This document shows positions 10,615 through 19,158 of a DNA stretch of 64,000 nucleotides, piece by piece. Source of the stretch: Candidatus Gastranaerophilales bacterium (GTDB taxonomy: Bacteria; Cyanobacteriota; Vampirovibrionia; Gastranaerophilales; Gastranaerophilaceae); NCBI GenBank assembly GCA_944324915.1, contig CALUYD010000006.1, positions 32,989-96,988 on the forward strand. Direction: 5' to 3'. Position 1 is the first letter of the stretch. Every line of letters starts with the position of its first letter. Below the pieces are notes generated by a model. The model saw only the letters and a list, made by a program, of their open reading frames with translations, made no database searches and was not told the DNA's origin. Position numbers and translations under genes: made by a program.

Positions 10615-12006
10615 TTATTTTGTAACTCTGCCATAGATATCTTTATATCTTATAATATCTTCTTCAATTAGTTTATCGCCTTTTTGAACTTCGATTATTT
10701 TTAATTCGGTATCATAAGGGTTAGCTAAAGAGTGTATCGCTTTTACGGGAATATCTATTGATGAACCTGCTTTTAGCATAAACACTTTATCATCCAAAGT
10801 AACACGAGCAATACCTGATAAAACAACCCAATGTTCAGAGCGATAGTTATGAGATTGTAGACTTAATTGCCCTTTTCTTGATACACTTATCATCTTTGTT
10901 AAATAACCTTCTCCTTGGTTTAATACTGTGTAATAACCCCAAGGGCGGTATACTGTTGTATGAATTCTATGTGCGTCATTTTTATTTTCTTTTAATTTTT
11001 CAAAAACTTGTTTTACTCCTTGAGTGTCGTTTTTGTCACATGCTAAAATAGCGTCCGGTGTTTCAACTATGATAACGTCTTTTAAGCCAACTCCAGCCAG
11101 CATTCTGCCTGAAGAATAAAGCATTGAATTTTGACAATCTTTTTCTATAATATTACCTATTTTAACATTTCCGTTTTCATCTTTTTTGTTTATGTCATAA
11201 ACTGCATCCCATGAGCCAAGGTCATTCCAATCACATTGCATTTCAACCATAGCAATATTTTTAGCATGCTCCATTATGGCATAATCAATTGAAATTGACG
11301 GATATTTATCAAATGTCATATAGTCAATATCATCTTGTACTTTAAAATTGAATTTTTGTGTAACTTCATAAATTTCAGGTGCATATTCTTTAAGGGTTTC
11401 CATAAATGTGGATGCACTAAATACAAATATACCTGAATTCCAATAATAATCACCGCTTTCAAGATATTCTTGTGCAGTTTTTAGGTCAGGTTTTTCTTTA
11501 AAACAGTCAACTTTGTAACCATTTTCCATTTTTTGACCTTTTTTGATATAGCCAAAACCGGTTCCCGCATTAGTTGGTTTAACGCCAATAGTTACAATAT
11601 ATCCTTCTTTTGCAAGTTTTTGAGCTTCATCAACTGTTTTTCTGAATAATTCAGAATTATTAATTAAATGATCTGATGGTACAACTAAAATAATATCATC
11701 AGAATCAAAGTCTAAAAGGTATTTTACTGCTATTGATATTGCAGGAGCGGTGTTTTTAGCTGATGGTTCAGATAAAACAATTGCATCTTTTGAATATTCG
11801 CTTAGTTGCATTTTTACATCGCTGTAATGTTTGGTGTTGGTTACAGCAATAATATTATCAATATCCATAATTCCCATTAAACGCTCATAAGTACGTTCTA
11901 AAAGGCTTTTGTCTGAGCTAATTTTTAAGAGTTGTTTTGGATATAATTCACGTGACAATGGCCAAAGTCTTGAACCTGAGCCGCCAGCTAATATTATTCC
12001 ATGCAT
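10615..12006 (-). CDS. manC: Mannose-1-phosphate guanylyltransferase / mannose-6-phosphate isomerase (type II)
   Basis: 463 residues. Makes GDP-mannose for surface polysaccharides. The nucleotidyltransferase domain starts with HGIILAGGSGSRLWPLSREL followed by YPKQ, and has the FKEKPD sugar-binding block near residue 170. A C-terminal cupin of the type II phosphomannose isomerase kind (SLQSHNYRSEHW, VVLSGIARV) completes the bifunctional form. The ATG at 12006 is chosen because GAGGTG stands 6 nt upstream; a GTG three codons earlier overlaps that ribosome-binding site. Followed upstream by rfbD on the same strand (67 nt gap), consistent with a sugar-nucleotide operon. Confidence 0.93.
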   Translation of the reverse strand: MHGIILAGGSGSRLWPLSRELYPKQLLKISSDKSLLERTYERLMGIMDIDNIIAVTNTKHYSDVKMQLSEYSKDAIVLSEPSAKNTAPAISIAVKYLLDFDSDDIILVVPSDHLINNSELFRKTVDEAQKLAKEGYIVTIGVKPTNAGTGFGYIKKGQKMENGYKVDCFKEKPDLKTAQEYLESGDYYWNSGIFVFSASTFMETLKEYAPEIYEVTQKFNFKVQDDIDYMTFDKYPSISIDYAIMEHAKNIAMVEMQCDWNDLGSWDAVYDINKKDENGNVKIGNIIEKDCQNSMLYSSGRMLAGVGLKDVIIVETPDAILACDKNDTQGVKQVFEKLKENKNDAHRIHTTVYRPWGYYTVLNQGEGYLTKMISVSRKGQLSLQSHNYRSEHWVVLSGIARVTLDDKVFMLKAGSSIDIPVKAIHSLANPYDTELKIIEVQKGDKLIEEDIIRYKDIYGRVTK

Positions 12007-12073
12007 AATTAACACCTCACTTACAACTATTTTATTAGCTAAATTATATCATAAATAATAGTATGAGGTCTAT

Positions 12074-12892
12074 TTATTTTTTTGATAAAAGATAGTCCGA
12101 TAAAGAATTTTCCCAATTTGGAAGTATATTGTTGCTATCTAACACACAATAGTGCGGTCTTAGCGCTGGACGAGGAAAATCGCTTTTATCAATTGCAGTA
12201 ACTGCCACATCTCTTTTTTTAATTTCAAATATTTTCTTTGTGAAATCAGCCCAACCGGCGCTTCCGGATGATGTAATGTGATATATGCCATAGGGTTTAT
12301 TTTCTTTTATTATTTCTATTATTTTTTTTGATAAATCTTGAGCGCTTGTAGGGCAACCGATTTGATCATCAACTACTGATATTTCTTTTCTGAAGTTTGA
12401 AAAAGTTAACATAGCATCAACATATCCACCTGCACCATACAGCCAAGAAGTTCTTAAAATGTAGTGTTTTTTGGTTGCTTTGATTATTTCTTTTTCGCCC
12501 GCAAGTTTTGATTTGCCATATACGTTAATAGGGTTTGTTGCGTCTGTTGTTTTGTATGGTTTATCTGCTTTGCCATCAAAAACATTGTCTGTTGAAACAT
12601 ATAAAATTGGAATATCGTGTTTTTTTGCTATGTTTGCAATGTTTCTTGTACCGATTTGATTAACATTATATGCAATATCTGGGTTGTCTTCTGCTTGGTC
12701 AATATTGGTATATCCTGCTAAGTGGATAATAAAATCAAGGCTAATTTTATCCATTATTTCATTAACCATTTTGGTATTGGTAATATCAAAAATTTTAGAA
12801 TTACATGCCCAATATTGCCATTTTTCTTCGTCAAGCAAAGGACACAATGATTTACCCAATAAACCCGATGCGCCTGTAACCAATATTCTCAT
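12074..12892 (-). CDS. rfbD: dTDP-4-dehydrorhamnose reductase family protein
   Basis: 272 residues, an extended short-chain dehydrogenase of the RmlD type. It shows the N-terminal NAD(P)-binding GASGLLG motif, a STDNVFDG block (usually STDYVFDG) and the catalytic pair Tyr125-x3-Lys129 (VYGKSK). The expected reaction is the last step of dTDP-L-rhamnose synthesis, NADPH-dependent reduction of the 4-keto sugar. rmlA, rmlB and rmlC are not in this window, so the exact substrate is inferred from the family. Neighbouring manC and the heptose/O-antigen genes support an LPS-type role. A related reductase acting on another nucleotide sugar remains possible. Confidence 0.85.
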   Translation of the reverse strand: MRILVTGASGLLGKSLCPLLDEEKWQYWACNSKIFDITNTKMVNEIMDKISLDFIIHLAGYTNIDQAEDNPDIAYNVNQIGTRNIANIAKKHDIPILYVSTDNVFDGKADKPYKTTDATNPINVYGKSKLAGEKEIIKATKKHYILRTSWLYGAGGYVDAMLTFSNFRKEISVVDDQIGCPTSAQDLSKKIIEIIKENKPYGIYHITSSGSAGWADFTKKIFEIKKRDVAVTAIDKSDFPRPALRPHYCVLDSNNILPNWENSLSDYLLSKK

Positions 12893-12957
12893 TTATATGC
12901 TTCGTTTCCTTAAAGAAAAAAATAACTCTACTTAAGACTTTTTATATCATTTAATTA

Positions 12958-12973
12958 TGATAAAATCAATATT
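12958..12973 (+). promoter_or_regulatory. Extended -10 promoter abutting the start codon (leaderless candidate)
   Basis: TGA-TAAAAT at 12958-12966 is followed by only 7 nt before the ATG at 12974. Transcription would begin at or next to the start codon, and no Shine-Dalgarno is present. No good -35 box is seen; the TG extension may compensate. Confidence 0.55.
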
Positions 12974-14815
12974 ATGAAGAAGTTTACTTATTTAATCTTA
13001 ATAATTTTATTATTAACAATTTTTTGTTTAATCGTATTTAAAAAAGATTACGGCTACGATAAAGAAATTAATTTTGATTATGCGCCACTAGATGTTGTAA
13101 ATAGTTATATTCCAAAACCAAAGAATGTAACAATTAATGGAATTGATTATCTTCAAACTCAATTGCCTGTTGGTAAATTTGGAGGTACATTTACATCAGG
13201 CTCTATTGGTGATCCTAAAACATTTAATCCGTATAATGCAAACGATGCAACAAGTGCAGAATTATCTGAAATTATGTATGACGGTTTGGTTCAAACAAAT
13301 CCTACTAATGGTGAGGTTATACCCAAACTAGCTAAAAGTTTTGAAATATTAGATGATAATAAAACATATATTATATATTTAAGACACGGAATAAAATGGT
13401 CAGATGGCAGAGAAATTACATCGGATGATGTTTATTTTACATATAATACTATTATTTTTGGCGGTTTTGGCGATGGTTCTACAAGAGATGTTATGACTAT
13501 TGATAATAAATTGCCAAAAGTAGAAAAAATAGATAAATATACCGTTAAATTTATTACATCTAAGCCTTTTGCGCCATTTTTGAGGACATTAAGTGCTTCA
13601 ATTATGCCAAAGCATATTTTTGAACCTGTTACAAATAAAGGAAAAGCATATTTTTTAACTTATCAAGGAGTGGATGTAAAGCCAGATAATTTAGTTATTT
13701 CAGGTGCTTTTAAATTAAGCGAATATGTGCCATCTCAAAGAGTTGTGTATAAAAGAAATCCAAATTATTATTTAATAAATAAAAATAACGAAAAATTACC
13801 TTATATTGATAAATGGGTTAGTATAATTACAGGTGATACTAATAATCAAACGCTAAAATTTGAAGCAGGTGCAATTGATGTTTTATCAGTGAACGGAGCT
13901 TTGGTTAACAGATATAGAGAACTTGAAAAACATGGTGATTTTAAACTTTATAATTTAGGTGCGAGTACAAATACGACTTTTGTTGTTTTTAATTTAAATA
14001 ACAGAAAAAATAAAGATGGAAAATATTATGTAAATCCAATTAAACAATCTTGGTTCCAAGATAGAAATTTTAGAACCGCTCTCGATTGGGTTATCGATAG
14101 AGATGATTTAATTTTAAATATTTTCTCAGGTCTTGCAAGCCCTTTGTATAGCGCAGAACCATTAAACAGCCTCTTTTTAAATGAAAAAGTGGCTAAAGGT
14201 CATGGTGTTAATTTAGATTATGCTAATGAACTTTTAAAAAAAAGCGGTTTTTATAAAAAAGACGGTATTTTATACGATAAAAAAGGAAACAAAGTAGAAT
14301 TTGAACTTTTAACAAATGCAGGAAATACTCAAAGAGAAGCAACAGGAGTTTCTATTAAACAAGATTTTGAAAAATTAGGCATAAAAGTTAATTTTAAAGC
14401 GGTTGAGTTTAATAGTTTAATCAATAGAATTGTTAATTCTGCTGATTACGATTGTGTAATTATAGCGCTTACTTCAAATATTAATGAGCCAAATTCAGGC
14501 TATAATGTTTGGAATCCTAACGGTGCTTTGCATTTATTTAACAAAAGAACTCAAAATGATTTAAAATCATCAGATAAAATTTTAGATTTTGAACAGGAAA
14601 TAATTGATATATTTAATAAAGGCGCTCTTGAGCTTGATTTTAATAAACGCAAAAATATTTATGATAAATACCAAGAAATTGTTGCAAGAGAAAATCCAAT
14701 GCTATTTTTATATGCGCCATTAAATATTTATGCTATTCGCTCTAACGTAAAAAATGTTTATCCGACAAAAATAGGCGGATTATTTCATTCAATGGCAGAA
14801 ATATACAAAAATTAA
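12974..14815 (+). CDS. ABC transporter substrate-binding protein, family 5 (peptide/nickel type)
   Basis: 613 residues. A hydrophobic N-terminal segment (about residues 4-22) without a clear lipobox is a signal peptide or membrane anchor. The mature part has the SBP_bac_5 landmarks: GGTFTSGSIGDPKTFNPY at the start of the fold, LAKSFEILDDNKTYIIYLR, and GIKWSDGREITSDDVYFTYN, which are typical of DppA/OppA-like receptors. It should capture oligopeptides or similar ligands in the periplasm. No permease or ATPase genes are adjacent, so it is an orphan here. Its 3' end overlaps the convergent O-antigen gene by 4 nt. It appears to be translated from a leaderless transcript. Confidence 0.88.
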   Translation: MKKFTYLILIILLLTIFCLIVFKKDYGYDKEINFDYAPLDVVNSYIPKPKNVTINGIDYLQTQLPVGKFGGTFTSGSIGDPKTFNPYNANDATSAELSEIMYDGLVQTNPTNGEVIPKLAKSFEILDDNKTYIIYLRHGIKWSDGREITSDDVYFTYNTIIFGGFGDGSTRDVMTIDNKLPKVEKIDKYTVKFITSKPFAPFLRTLSASIMPKHIFEPVTNKGKAYFLTYQGVDVKPDNLVISGAFKLSEYVPSQRVVYKRNPNYYLINKNNEKLPYIDKWVSIITGDTNNQTLKFEAGAIDVLSVNGALVNRYRELEKHGDFKLYNLGASTNTTFVVFNLNNRKNKDGKYYVNPIKQSWFQDRNFRTALDWVIDRDDLILNIFSGLASPLYSAEPLNSLFLNEKVAKGHGVNLDYANELLKKSGFYKKDGILYDKKGNKVEFELLTNAGNTQREATGVSIKQDFEKLGIKVNFKAVEFNSLINRIVNSADYDCVIIALTSNINEPNSGYNVWNPNGALHLFNKRTQNDLKSSDKILDFEQEIIDIFNKGALELDFNKRKNIYDKYQEIVARENPMLFLYAPLNIYAIRSNVKNVYPTKIGGLFHSMAEIYKN

Positions 14816-16119
14816 TTTAAATCTTTTGAATTTAGCATAGCAATTGTTGTCCAGAATAAAAATTGTAATTGCGGTCTGAACCAAATAGTATCAAAAAGAC
14901 CATGACCTGCTGTTGCTGCTATCATTAGAATAATTGATAATGCTAAAACTTTTGAATTTGTTGTTTTTTGATTATTTAAACAAACTTTTAAACAGTGTTT
15001 AATAACTAAAATTAAAAATATAATAAAAGCGCCAAGCGCAAAAATACCGCTTTCAACAGCTATTTCTAAAGGTACGCAATATGAACCAAGCGCATCAAAG
15101 CCTGTTTTCATATATAGACCATATATTTCTCTGAAGTTTTGATTTCCTACCCCTATTCCAAATATGGGGTTATCTAAAAACATTCTCCAAACTGCTTCAT
15201 AAACATTAAATCTGAATGATATTGAGCTATCTGCCCTAAGGGCAAAAATTGATTCAAATCTTTTAATTAATGCGGGGTTTGTTATTATAAAAAGTATAAA
15301 ACCAATAATACTTGCAATAGATAGGTTTTTATATCTTTTTTTGATGTTTGATAATCCGCCAAATTGTTTTTTTACATAATAAATTAAAGCAATGAATAAT
15401 GCCGGGAAGAATAATAAAAATCCTAAATATGCTCCTCTGCATCCTGTGTAGATTATTGCTGTTAAATTTAAAAATAACAAGCAAAGAAAAACAAGAGCTA
15501 TTCTTTTTTTACCGCTTTTTAAATTAACTAAAATTAAATATACAAAATTTGATAATCCACACAATAAATAACCTGCTAAAAGATTGGGGTTATATGGCTG
15601 TAATGTCCCATAAGCGCGAGAAACTACTTCTTCAGGGTTAATATTTGTCATATCTTGCCAGCCTGAAATTTCTACAACTCCGCCTAGGTTTTGAATTATA
15701 GCTATGATTGATTCATAGCTCATTAAACCTGTTGTAAATAAAATTATAATAGGGATTTTATTTGAATTTGTTTTAAAAAATATACCTGCACAATAAAAGA
15801 ATAATATATATATAAAGGTTTTAATGTATCCATGAAGGCTTAGTTTAAATAAAGTTGAAGCAAATAAGCTCACTGTTACCAATAAAAAATAGATTAACAA
15901 TGCTTTTTCAAAAGGTTTTAGCGAAAAATCGATTTTATTTTCTATAAAAATACTTTTAAATATTACAAGAAAGCTAAATAATAACGCTACAAGACCCATC
16001 ATATCACTTGATGTGCATATAGCACAAAATAATAGCGCAAGTAATACTATAAAAGTAATTCTATCTATATTTTGCGAAAATAAACTGTTGTTAATATATT
16101 TTTTAATATTAGTGAACAT
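14812..16119 (-). CDS. O-antigen ligase / polymerase-like membrane protein
   Basis: 435 residues, very hydrophobic, with about 10-12 predicted transmembrane helices and one larger extracytoplasmic loop (about residues 275-340) carrying the ILRADSSISFRFNVYEAVW-like region and NPIFGIGVGNQNFREIY, the characteristic Wzy_C/WaaL loop motif in which Arg and Gly residues are conserved. It should either ligate O-antigen or other polymer to a lipid carrier or polymerise repeat units. Ligase and polymerase cannot be told apart from sequence. The start overlaps the preceding gene by 11 nt, indicating translational coupling, and it lies in the surface-sugar block. Confidence 0.8.
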   Translation of the reverse strand: MFTNIKKYINNSLFSQNIDRITFIVLLALLFCAICTSSDMMGLVALLFSFLVIFKSIFIENKIDFSLKPFEKALLIYFLLVTVSLFASTLFKLSLHGYIKTFIYILFFYCAGIFFKTNSNKIPIIILFTTGLMSYESIIAIIQNLGGVVEISGWQDMTNINPEEVVSRAYGTLQPYNPNLLAGYLLCGLSNFVYLILVNLKSGKKRIALVFLCLLFLNLTAIIYTGCRGAYLGFLLFFPALFIALIYYVKKQFGGLSNIKKRYKNLSIASIIGFILFIITNPALIKRFESIFALRADSSISFRFNVYEAVWRMFLDNPIFGIGVGNQNFREIYGLYMKTGFDALGSYCVPLEIAVESGIFALGAFIIFLILVIKHCLKVCLNNQKTTNSKVLALSIILMIAATAGHGLFDTIWFRPQLQFLFWTTIAMLNSKDLN

Positions 16120-16678
16120 CTTGATTTATTTTTGTGTGTTTATCTAAATCTTCGTGTATTTCATTTGTTGGTTCAGGGCTTGCTATAACATTTGTTATGA
16201 CTCCGTTTAATTTATATTTTGCACCCTCCAGAGTTATAGGAAGTCCGATTTTTACTTTGTTTCCGCCAACAACCGCATCGCCGTCTTTTGTTATTTTTGC
16301 ACTATCAACTACTTTTACCAAGTAATCATATTGATAAGGTGTTGTATCATCATTAACAGTAATATAAGGCTTTTTAGGGTTGATTGTAGGAAGCATTATT
16401 TTTCTTTTGTCAAATTTAACATCTTTAATTTTTAGTTTTGTGTAAGGAACGTTTCTTATTGTGATAAATGTTTCATCATCTTTTTTAAATATTGGTTCAT
16501 CTGATGTTGAAGCAACACCTCTTAAATATATTTCCATTTCGATATTAACTGTTGCTTCAATTTGATTTGATGAAGTTGCTCTTTTTCCTTTGATTGTCAT
16601 AAAACCGACAATTAATCCAACAAGCACAATAATTATTATCAGATAATCAAATGGTTTAATTTTTTTTATAAAATCCAT
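16109..16678 (-). CDS. Single-pass membrane protein, DUF4330-like
   Basis: 189 residues with one transmembrane helix near the N-terminus (LIIIIVLVGLIVGFM, about residues 13-27) followed by a beta-rich extracytoplasmic domain of about 155 residues. The architecture and motifs (IKPFDYLIIIIVLVG, and an internal GxxVxVGLPITL-like GGNKVKIGLPITLEG) resemble DUF4330 proteins known from cyanobacteria and Firmicutes; that assignment is from memory and moderate. It has a good AAGGAG ribosome-binding site, starts 15 nt after the heptose kinase stop and overlaps the O-antigen gene by 11 nt, so it belongs to the same transcript. A role in envelope polysaccharide export is inference only. Confidence 0.65.
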   Translation of the reverse strand: MDFIKKIKPFDYLIIIIVLVGLIVGFMTIKGKRATSSNQIEATVNIEMEIYLRGVASTSDEPIFKKDDETFITIRNVPYTKLKIKDVKFDKRKIMLPTINPKKPYITVNDDTTPYQYDYLVKVVDSAKITKDGDAVVGGNKVKIGLPITLEGAKYKLNGVITNVIASPEPTNEIHEDLDKHTKINQDVH

Positions 16679-16693
16679 ATTAAACTCCTTTTC

Positions 16694-17698
16694 TTAGCAA
16701 GACAATTCGTCTTTTAAGTCCTCAACTGTAACCGTATGACAGCCAAAGTATCTTATTACTATGCTGGCTGCAAGATTACCTATATACATTGCAATTTTTG
16801 CATCTAACCCTGCTGCAAGTCCTAATGTAAAAGCAGCAACAACGGTATCGCCTGCGCCTGTTACATCAAACACTTCTTTTTTGTTATATGCATTGATTTT
16901 TTCAAATGTAATTTTTTCATTTTCTTTTTCAAAAAGTGCCATGCCATTTTCTCCTCTGGTTAAAAGCACTTTTTGCAAATTTAATTCATTAAGCAGTTTT
17001 TCACCTGCTTTTTTAAGTGTTTCATCGTCTTTTATGAAAAATCCAACCTGTTTTTCACTATCAGGTTGATTTGGTGTAATTGCGCTAACACCTTTATATT
17101 TTTCCATATTTTTTTGAATGTCTGCAACAATAATTTTATTATGTTTTTTAGCTTCTTCAATTGCTGAATTTATAACATTTTGTGTTAAACAGCCAAGATG
17201 ATAATCTGATAAAATTATTCCATCAAAATTTGGTATTGCCTTTTTAATATTTTCAATTATTTTTTCTTCTGTTTCTTTGTTTAGAGGGGTTTTTGTTTGT
17301 CTATCTATTCTTACGATTTGTTGTGTAATACTTTGATTACAAGAACCTGAAATGCGGGTTTTTGTGGTTGTTTTTCTTGTTTTATCCATAACCATATGGC
17401 TTGTATTTATGCCTTTTTCTTCAAGAATTTTAAGAAGTTCACCGCCATAATAATCATCGCCATAAACCCCTATGGCACTTGCTTTTCCAAGGTTTAATCT
17501 TGAAACGTTATGAGCAGCGTTTGACGCAGCACCTAGAATTTTTTTTGTTTCATAGTGTTCTAAAATTAATACAGGTGCTTCCCTTGATATTCTCTCAGTA
17601 TTTCCATACACCATTTCATCAAGAGCAAAATCACCAATAATAAGAATTTTTGGCTCTTTTAATTTATCTAGATATTGTATTAATTCTTTCTTTTCCAT
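16694..17698 (-). CDS. rfaE1: D-glycero-beta-D-manno-heptose-7-phosphate kinase (monofunctional)
   Basis: 334 residues of the PfkB/ribokinase fold. The N-terminus (KILIIGDFALDEMVYGNTER, then ISREAPVL) is diagnostic of RfaE/HldE domain I, and the C-terminal DVTGAGDTVVAAF motif around residue 280 carries the catalytic Asp and anion hole. It phosphorylates heptose-7-phosphate at C1 on the way to ADP-heptose for LPS inner core. The cytidylyl/adenylyltransferase domain found in bifunctional HldE is absent, so domain II must be elsewhere. An extended -10 (TGTGATAAT) and an AGGA ribosome-binding site stand upstream. Probably first gene of a three-gene unit with the DUF4330-like and O-antigen genes. 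Confidence 0.88.
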   Translation of the reverse strand: MEKKELIQYLDKLKEPKILIIGDFALDEMVYGNTERISREAPVLILEHYETKKILGAASNAAHNVSRLNLGKASAIGVYGDDYYGGELLKILEEKGINTSHMVMDKTRKTTTKTRISGSCNQSITQQIVRIDRQTKTPLNKETEEKIIENIKKAIPNFDGIILSDYHLGCLTQNVINSAIEEAKKHNKIIVADIQKNMEKYKGVSAITPNQPDSEKQVGFFIKDDETLKKAGEKLLNELNLQKVLLTRGENGMALFEKENEKITFEKINAYNKKEVFDVTGAGDTVVAAFTLGLAAGLDAKIAMYIGNLAASIVIRYFGCHTVTVEDLKDELSC

Positions 17699-17735
17699 AT
17701 AAAATCCTGTTGCGAAAAATATATTATCACAAAAG

Positions 17736-18677
17736 TTATTTTTTGTATTTATTTTGTCTTATTTCTAATTGTATGTCTTCTAATAATTTTCGATTTATTG
17801 AAAATAAATCGCCCACAATTGCAAGCATAGCACATATAAATGACAATGTCATAATTATTGTACATAAAATTAACGATTGAATGTGTCCATTGCCTTCAAA
17901 ATTGATAAAATAATATAAAAATCTTGCGCCGATTAACAACCCGATTATGAATAAAATTAATGAAAATACTCCAAAAAATTGACTTGGTTTATATACTATA
18001 AAAAATCTTATAAGATTTTTTGATTGTTTTATGATGTAATCTAAATTATTTTTAAATAATCTTGATTTTCTATTTGGTTGCGGATTAGTTGTTATATCAA
18101 CATTTACAATGGATAAATTTTTAAATTTTGCTTGAATAAGCATTTCAATTGTATAAGTAAAATTATTAAATATATTTAATTTAAGCATTGCATTTCGATT
18201 TAGCGCTCTAAAACCGCTTGTTGCATCTTTTATATTCGCATTTATAAACTTACTTACAATTGATGAACCAAATTTTTGTAAGAATTTTTTAAATGGTGTA
18301 AATGTTGATATTTTATCAATAGGACGAGCGCCAATTGTAACATCTGCTTTGTTTTCTATAATTGGGGTTATTAATTTTTCAATATCTTTGGCATTATATT
18401 GGTTATCGCCATCTAAATTAACTAAAATATCAGCTTTATTTTTAAGTGCGTTTTCAATTCCAAATTTAAAAGTATAAGATAACCCTTTTTGAGGGTATAT
18501 ATCTATAACATTAACATTATTTTTTTTGCAAATTTGAGATGTTTTATCATTACTTCCGTCATTAAGTACAAAAATTTCTATTTCATCGATATTTTTTATC
18601 TTTTTAGAAATAGATTGTAAAACCTCTAAAATGCTTTCCTGTTCGTTATGTGCAGGAATTTGAATAATTAATTTCAT
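17736..18677 (-). CDS. Family 2 glycosyltransferase with C-terminal membrane helices
   Basis: 313 residues from the ATG at 18677, where homology begins (MKLIIQIPAHNEQESILEVL). The GT-A domain shows the early PAHNE motif, VLNDGSNDKT and the metal-binding DGDNQY, as in dolichol-phosphate-mannose-synthase-like enzymes. Two helices follow near residues 235-260 and 270-295. It probably transfers a sugar from a nucleotide donor to polyprenyl phosphate or a lipid acceptor at the cytoplasmic membrane. A near-perfect -10 (TATAAT) lies 6 nt before this ATG and there is no Shine-Dalgarno, so a leaderless transcript is likely and the earlier in-frame starts at 18692/18695 would be outside it. Confidence 0.85.
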   Translation of the reverse strand: MKLIIQIPAHNEQESILEVLQSISKKIKNIDEIEIFVLNDGSNDKTSQICKKNNVNVIDIYPQKGLSYTFKFGIENALKNKADILVNLDGDNQYNAKDIEKLITPIIENKADVTIGARPIDKISTFTPFKKFLQKFGSSIVSKFINANIKDATSGFRALNRNAMLKLNIFNNFTYTIEMLIQAKFKNLSIVNVDITTNPQPNRKSRLFKNNLDYIIKQSKNLIRFFIVYKPSQFFGVFSLILFIIGLLIGARFLYYFINFEGNGHIQSLILCTIIMTLSFICAMLAIVGDLFSINRKLLEDIQLEIRQNKYKK

Positions 18678-18683
18678 AAAAGG

Positions 18684-18691
18684 ATTATACA
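18684..18691 (-). promoter_or_regulatory. -10 box abutting GT2 start codon (leaderless candidate)
   Basis: TATAAT preceded directly by TG, read on the minus strand, 6 nt before the ATG at 18677. No ribosome-binding site. This fixes the probable start. Confidence 0.55.
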
Positions 18692-18815
18692 TCAAATGGA
18701 GGATATTTAAAAAGTAATGTTAAAGAATGTGAATTCGTGGCACGATAACTAACTTGTAAGAAATAAAAAATAATTTATACACACCATATAACTTTATTGT
18801 CATCCTTATTAGAGC

Positions 18816-18844
18816 CTATTGTACAAGATACAATAGCTTTTTTT
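18816..18844 (+). terminator. Orphan hairpin with T-tract
   Basis: CTATTGTA (18816-18823) pairs with TACAATAG (18829-18836), followed by eight T. It has the form of a plus-strand terminator, but no plus-strand gene precedes it. A weak upstream promoter (TTGTAA, 16 nt, TATACA near 18754-18781) would give a transcript of about 60 nt. Confidence 0.5.
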
Positions 18845-18963
18845 TACCCGAACCAAGCGAAACGTAGTGCGACTGCACACGTTGAGCGAAGAAAGCGCAA
18901 GCCGTGTGTGGAGCCGTAAGAAATGGCAAGGCGTTGAGCCTTGACATTTTAGGCGTAACCGTT

Positions 18964-19028
18964 CGATGGCGACGTTTCAAATTCTTGCCGTAGGCGAATT
19001 TGACAGGAGCAAAAACGCGCAAGCCGGT
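18964..19028. repeat. 65-bp direct repeat, copy 1
   Basis: Begins CGATGGCGACG and ends CGCGCAAGCCGGTG. It contains an inverted repeat, CAAATTC and GAATTTG separated by 11 nt, so each copy can fold into a hairpin. It differs from copy 2 by one substitution and one extra A. Confidence 0.85.
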
Positions 19029-19068
19029 GCGATAACGAGCTTTCGTTGAGAAAGCGAGTTAAGCATTA

Positions 19069-19132
19069 CGATGGCGACGTTTCAAATTCTTGCCGTAGGC
19101 GAATTTGACAGGAGCAGAACGCGCAAGCCGGT
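19069..19132. repeat. 64-bp direct repeat, copy 2
   Basis: Near-identical to copy 1 and starting 105 bp after it. The high identity suggests a recent duplication or continuing homogenisation. Confidence 0.85.
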
Positions 19133-19158
19133 GTTTAGCGAAACGTAGTGCGACTTAG

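Larger units (their letters stand above)
18857..19155. repeat. G+C-richer non-coding repeat mosaic
   Basis: This gene-free stretch is visibly richer in G+C than its surroundings. It is framed by an 18-bp direct repeat (GCGAAACGTAGTGCGACT at 18857-18874 and 19138-19155) and holds two longer internal copies (see separate entries) plus three copies of a GCGCAAGCCG core (near 18895, 19018 and 19121). No credible coding potential is seen; an open frame on the minus strand here merely reflects the repeats. It directly follows the stop codon of the TolC-like gene at 19159. It may be a MITE-like or REP-like element. Confidence 0.75.

Noticed and set aside
12471..12935. Plus-strand open frames opposite rfbD
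   Set aside because: They mirror the coding strand of a clear RfbD and have no ribosome-binding site or family features.
16694..17698. Bifunctional HldE
   Set aside because: The protein ends after the kinase domain; no nucleotidyltransferase HxGH-type motif follows.
18816..19022. Minus-strand open reading frame of 68 codons in the repeat block
   Set aside because: It runs through repeat modules and a terminator, lacks a ribosome-binding site and has composition unlike neighbouring genes.
18964..19132. Two regularly spaced repeats as a CRISPR array
   Set aside because: Only two copies of 64-65 bp, too long for CRISPR repeats, with one 40-bp spacer and no cas genes.
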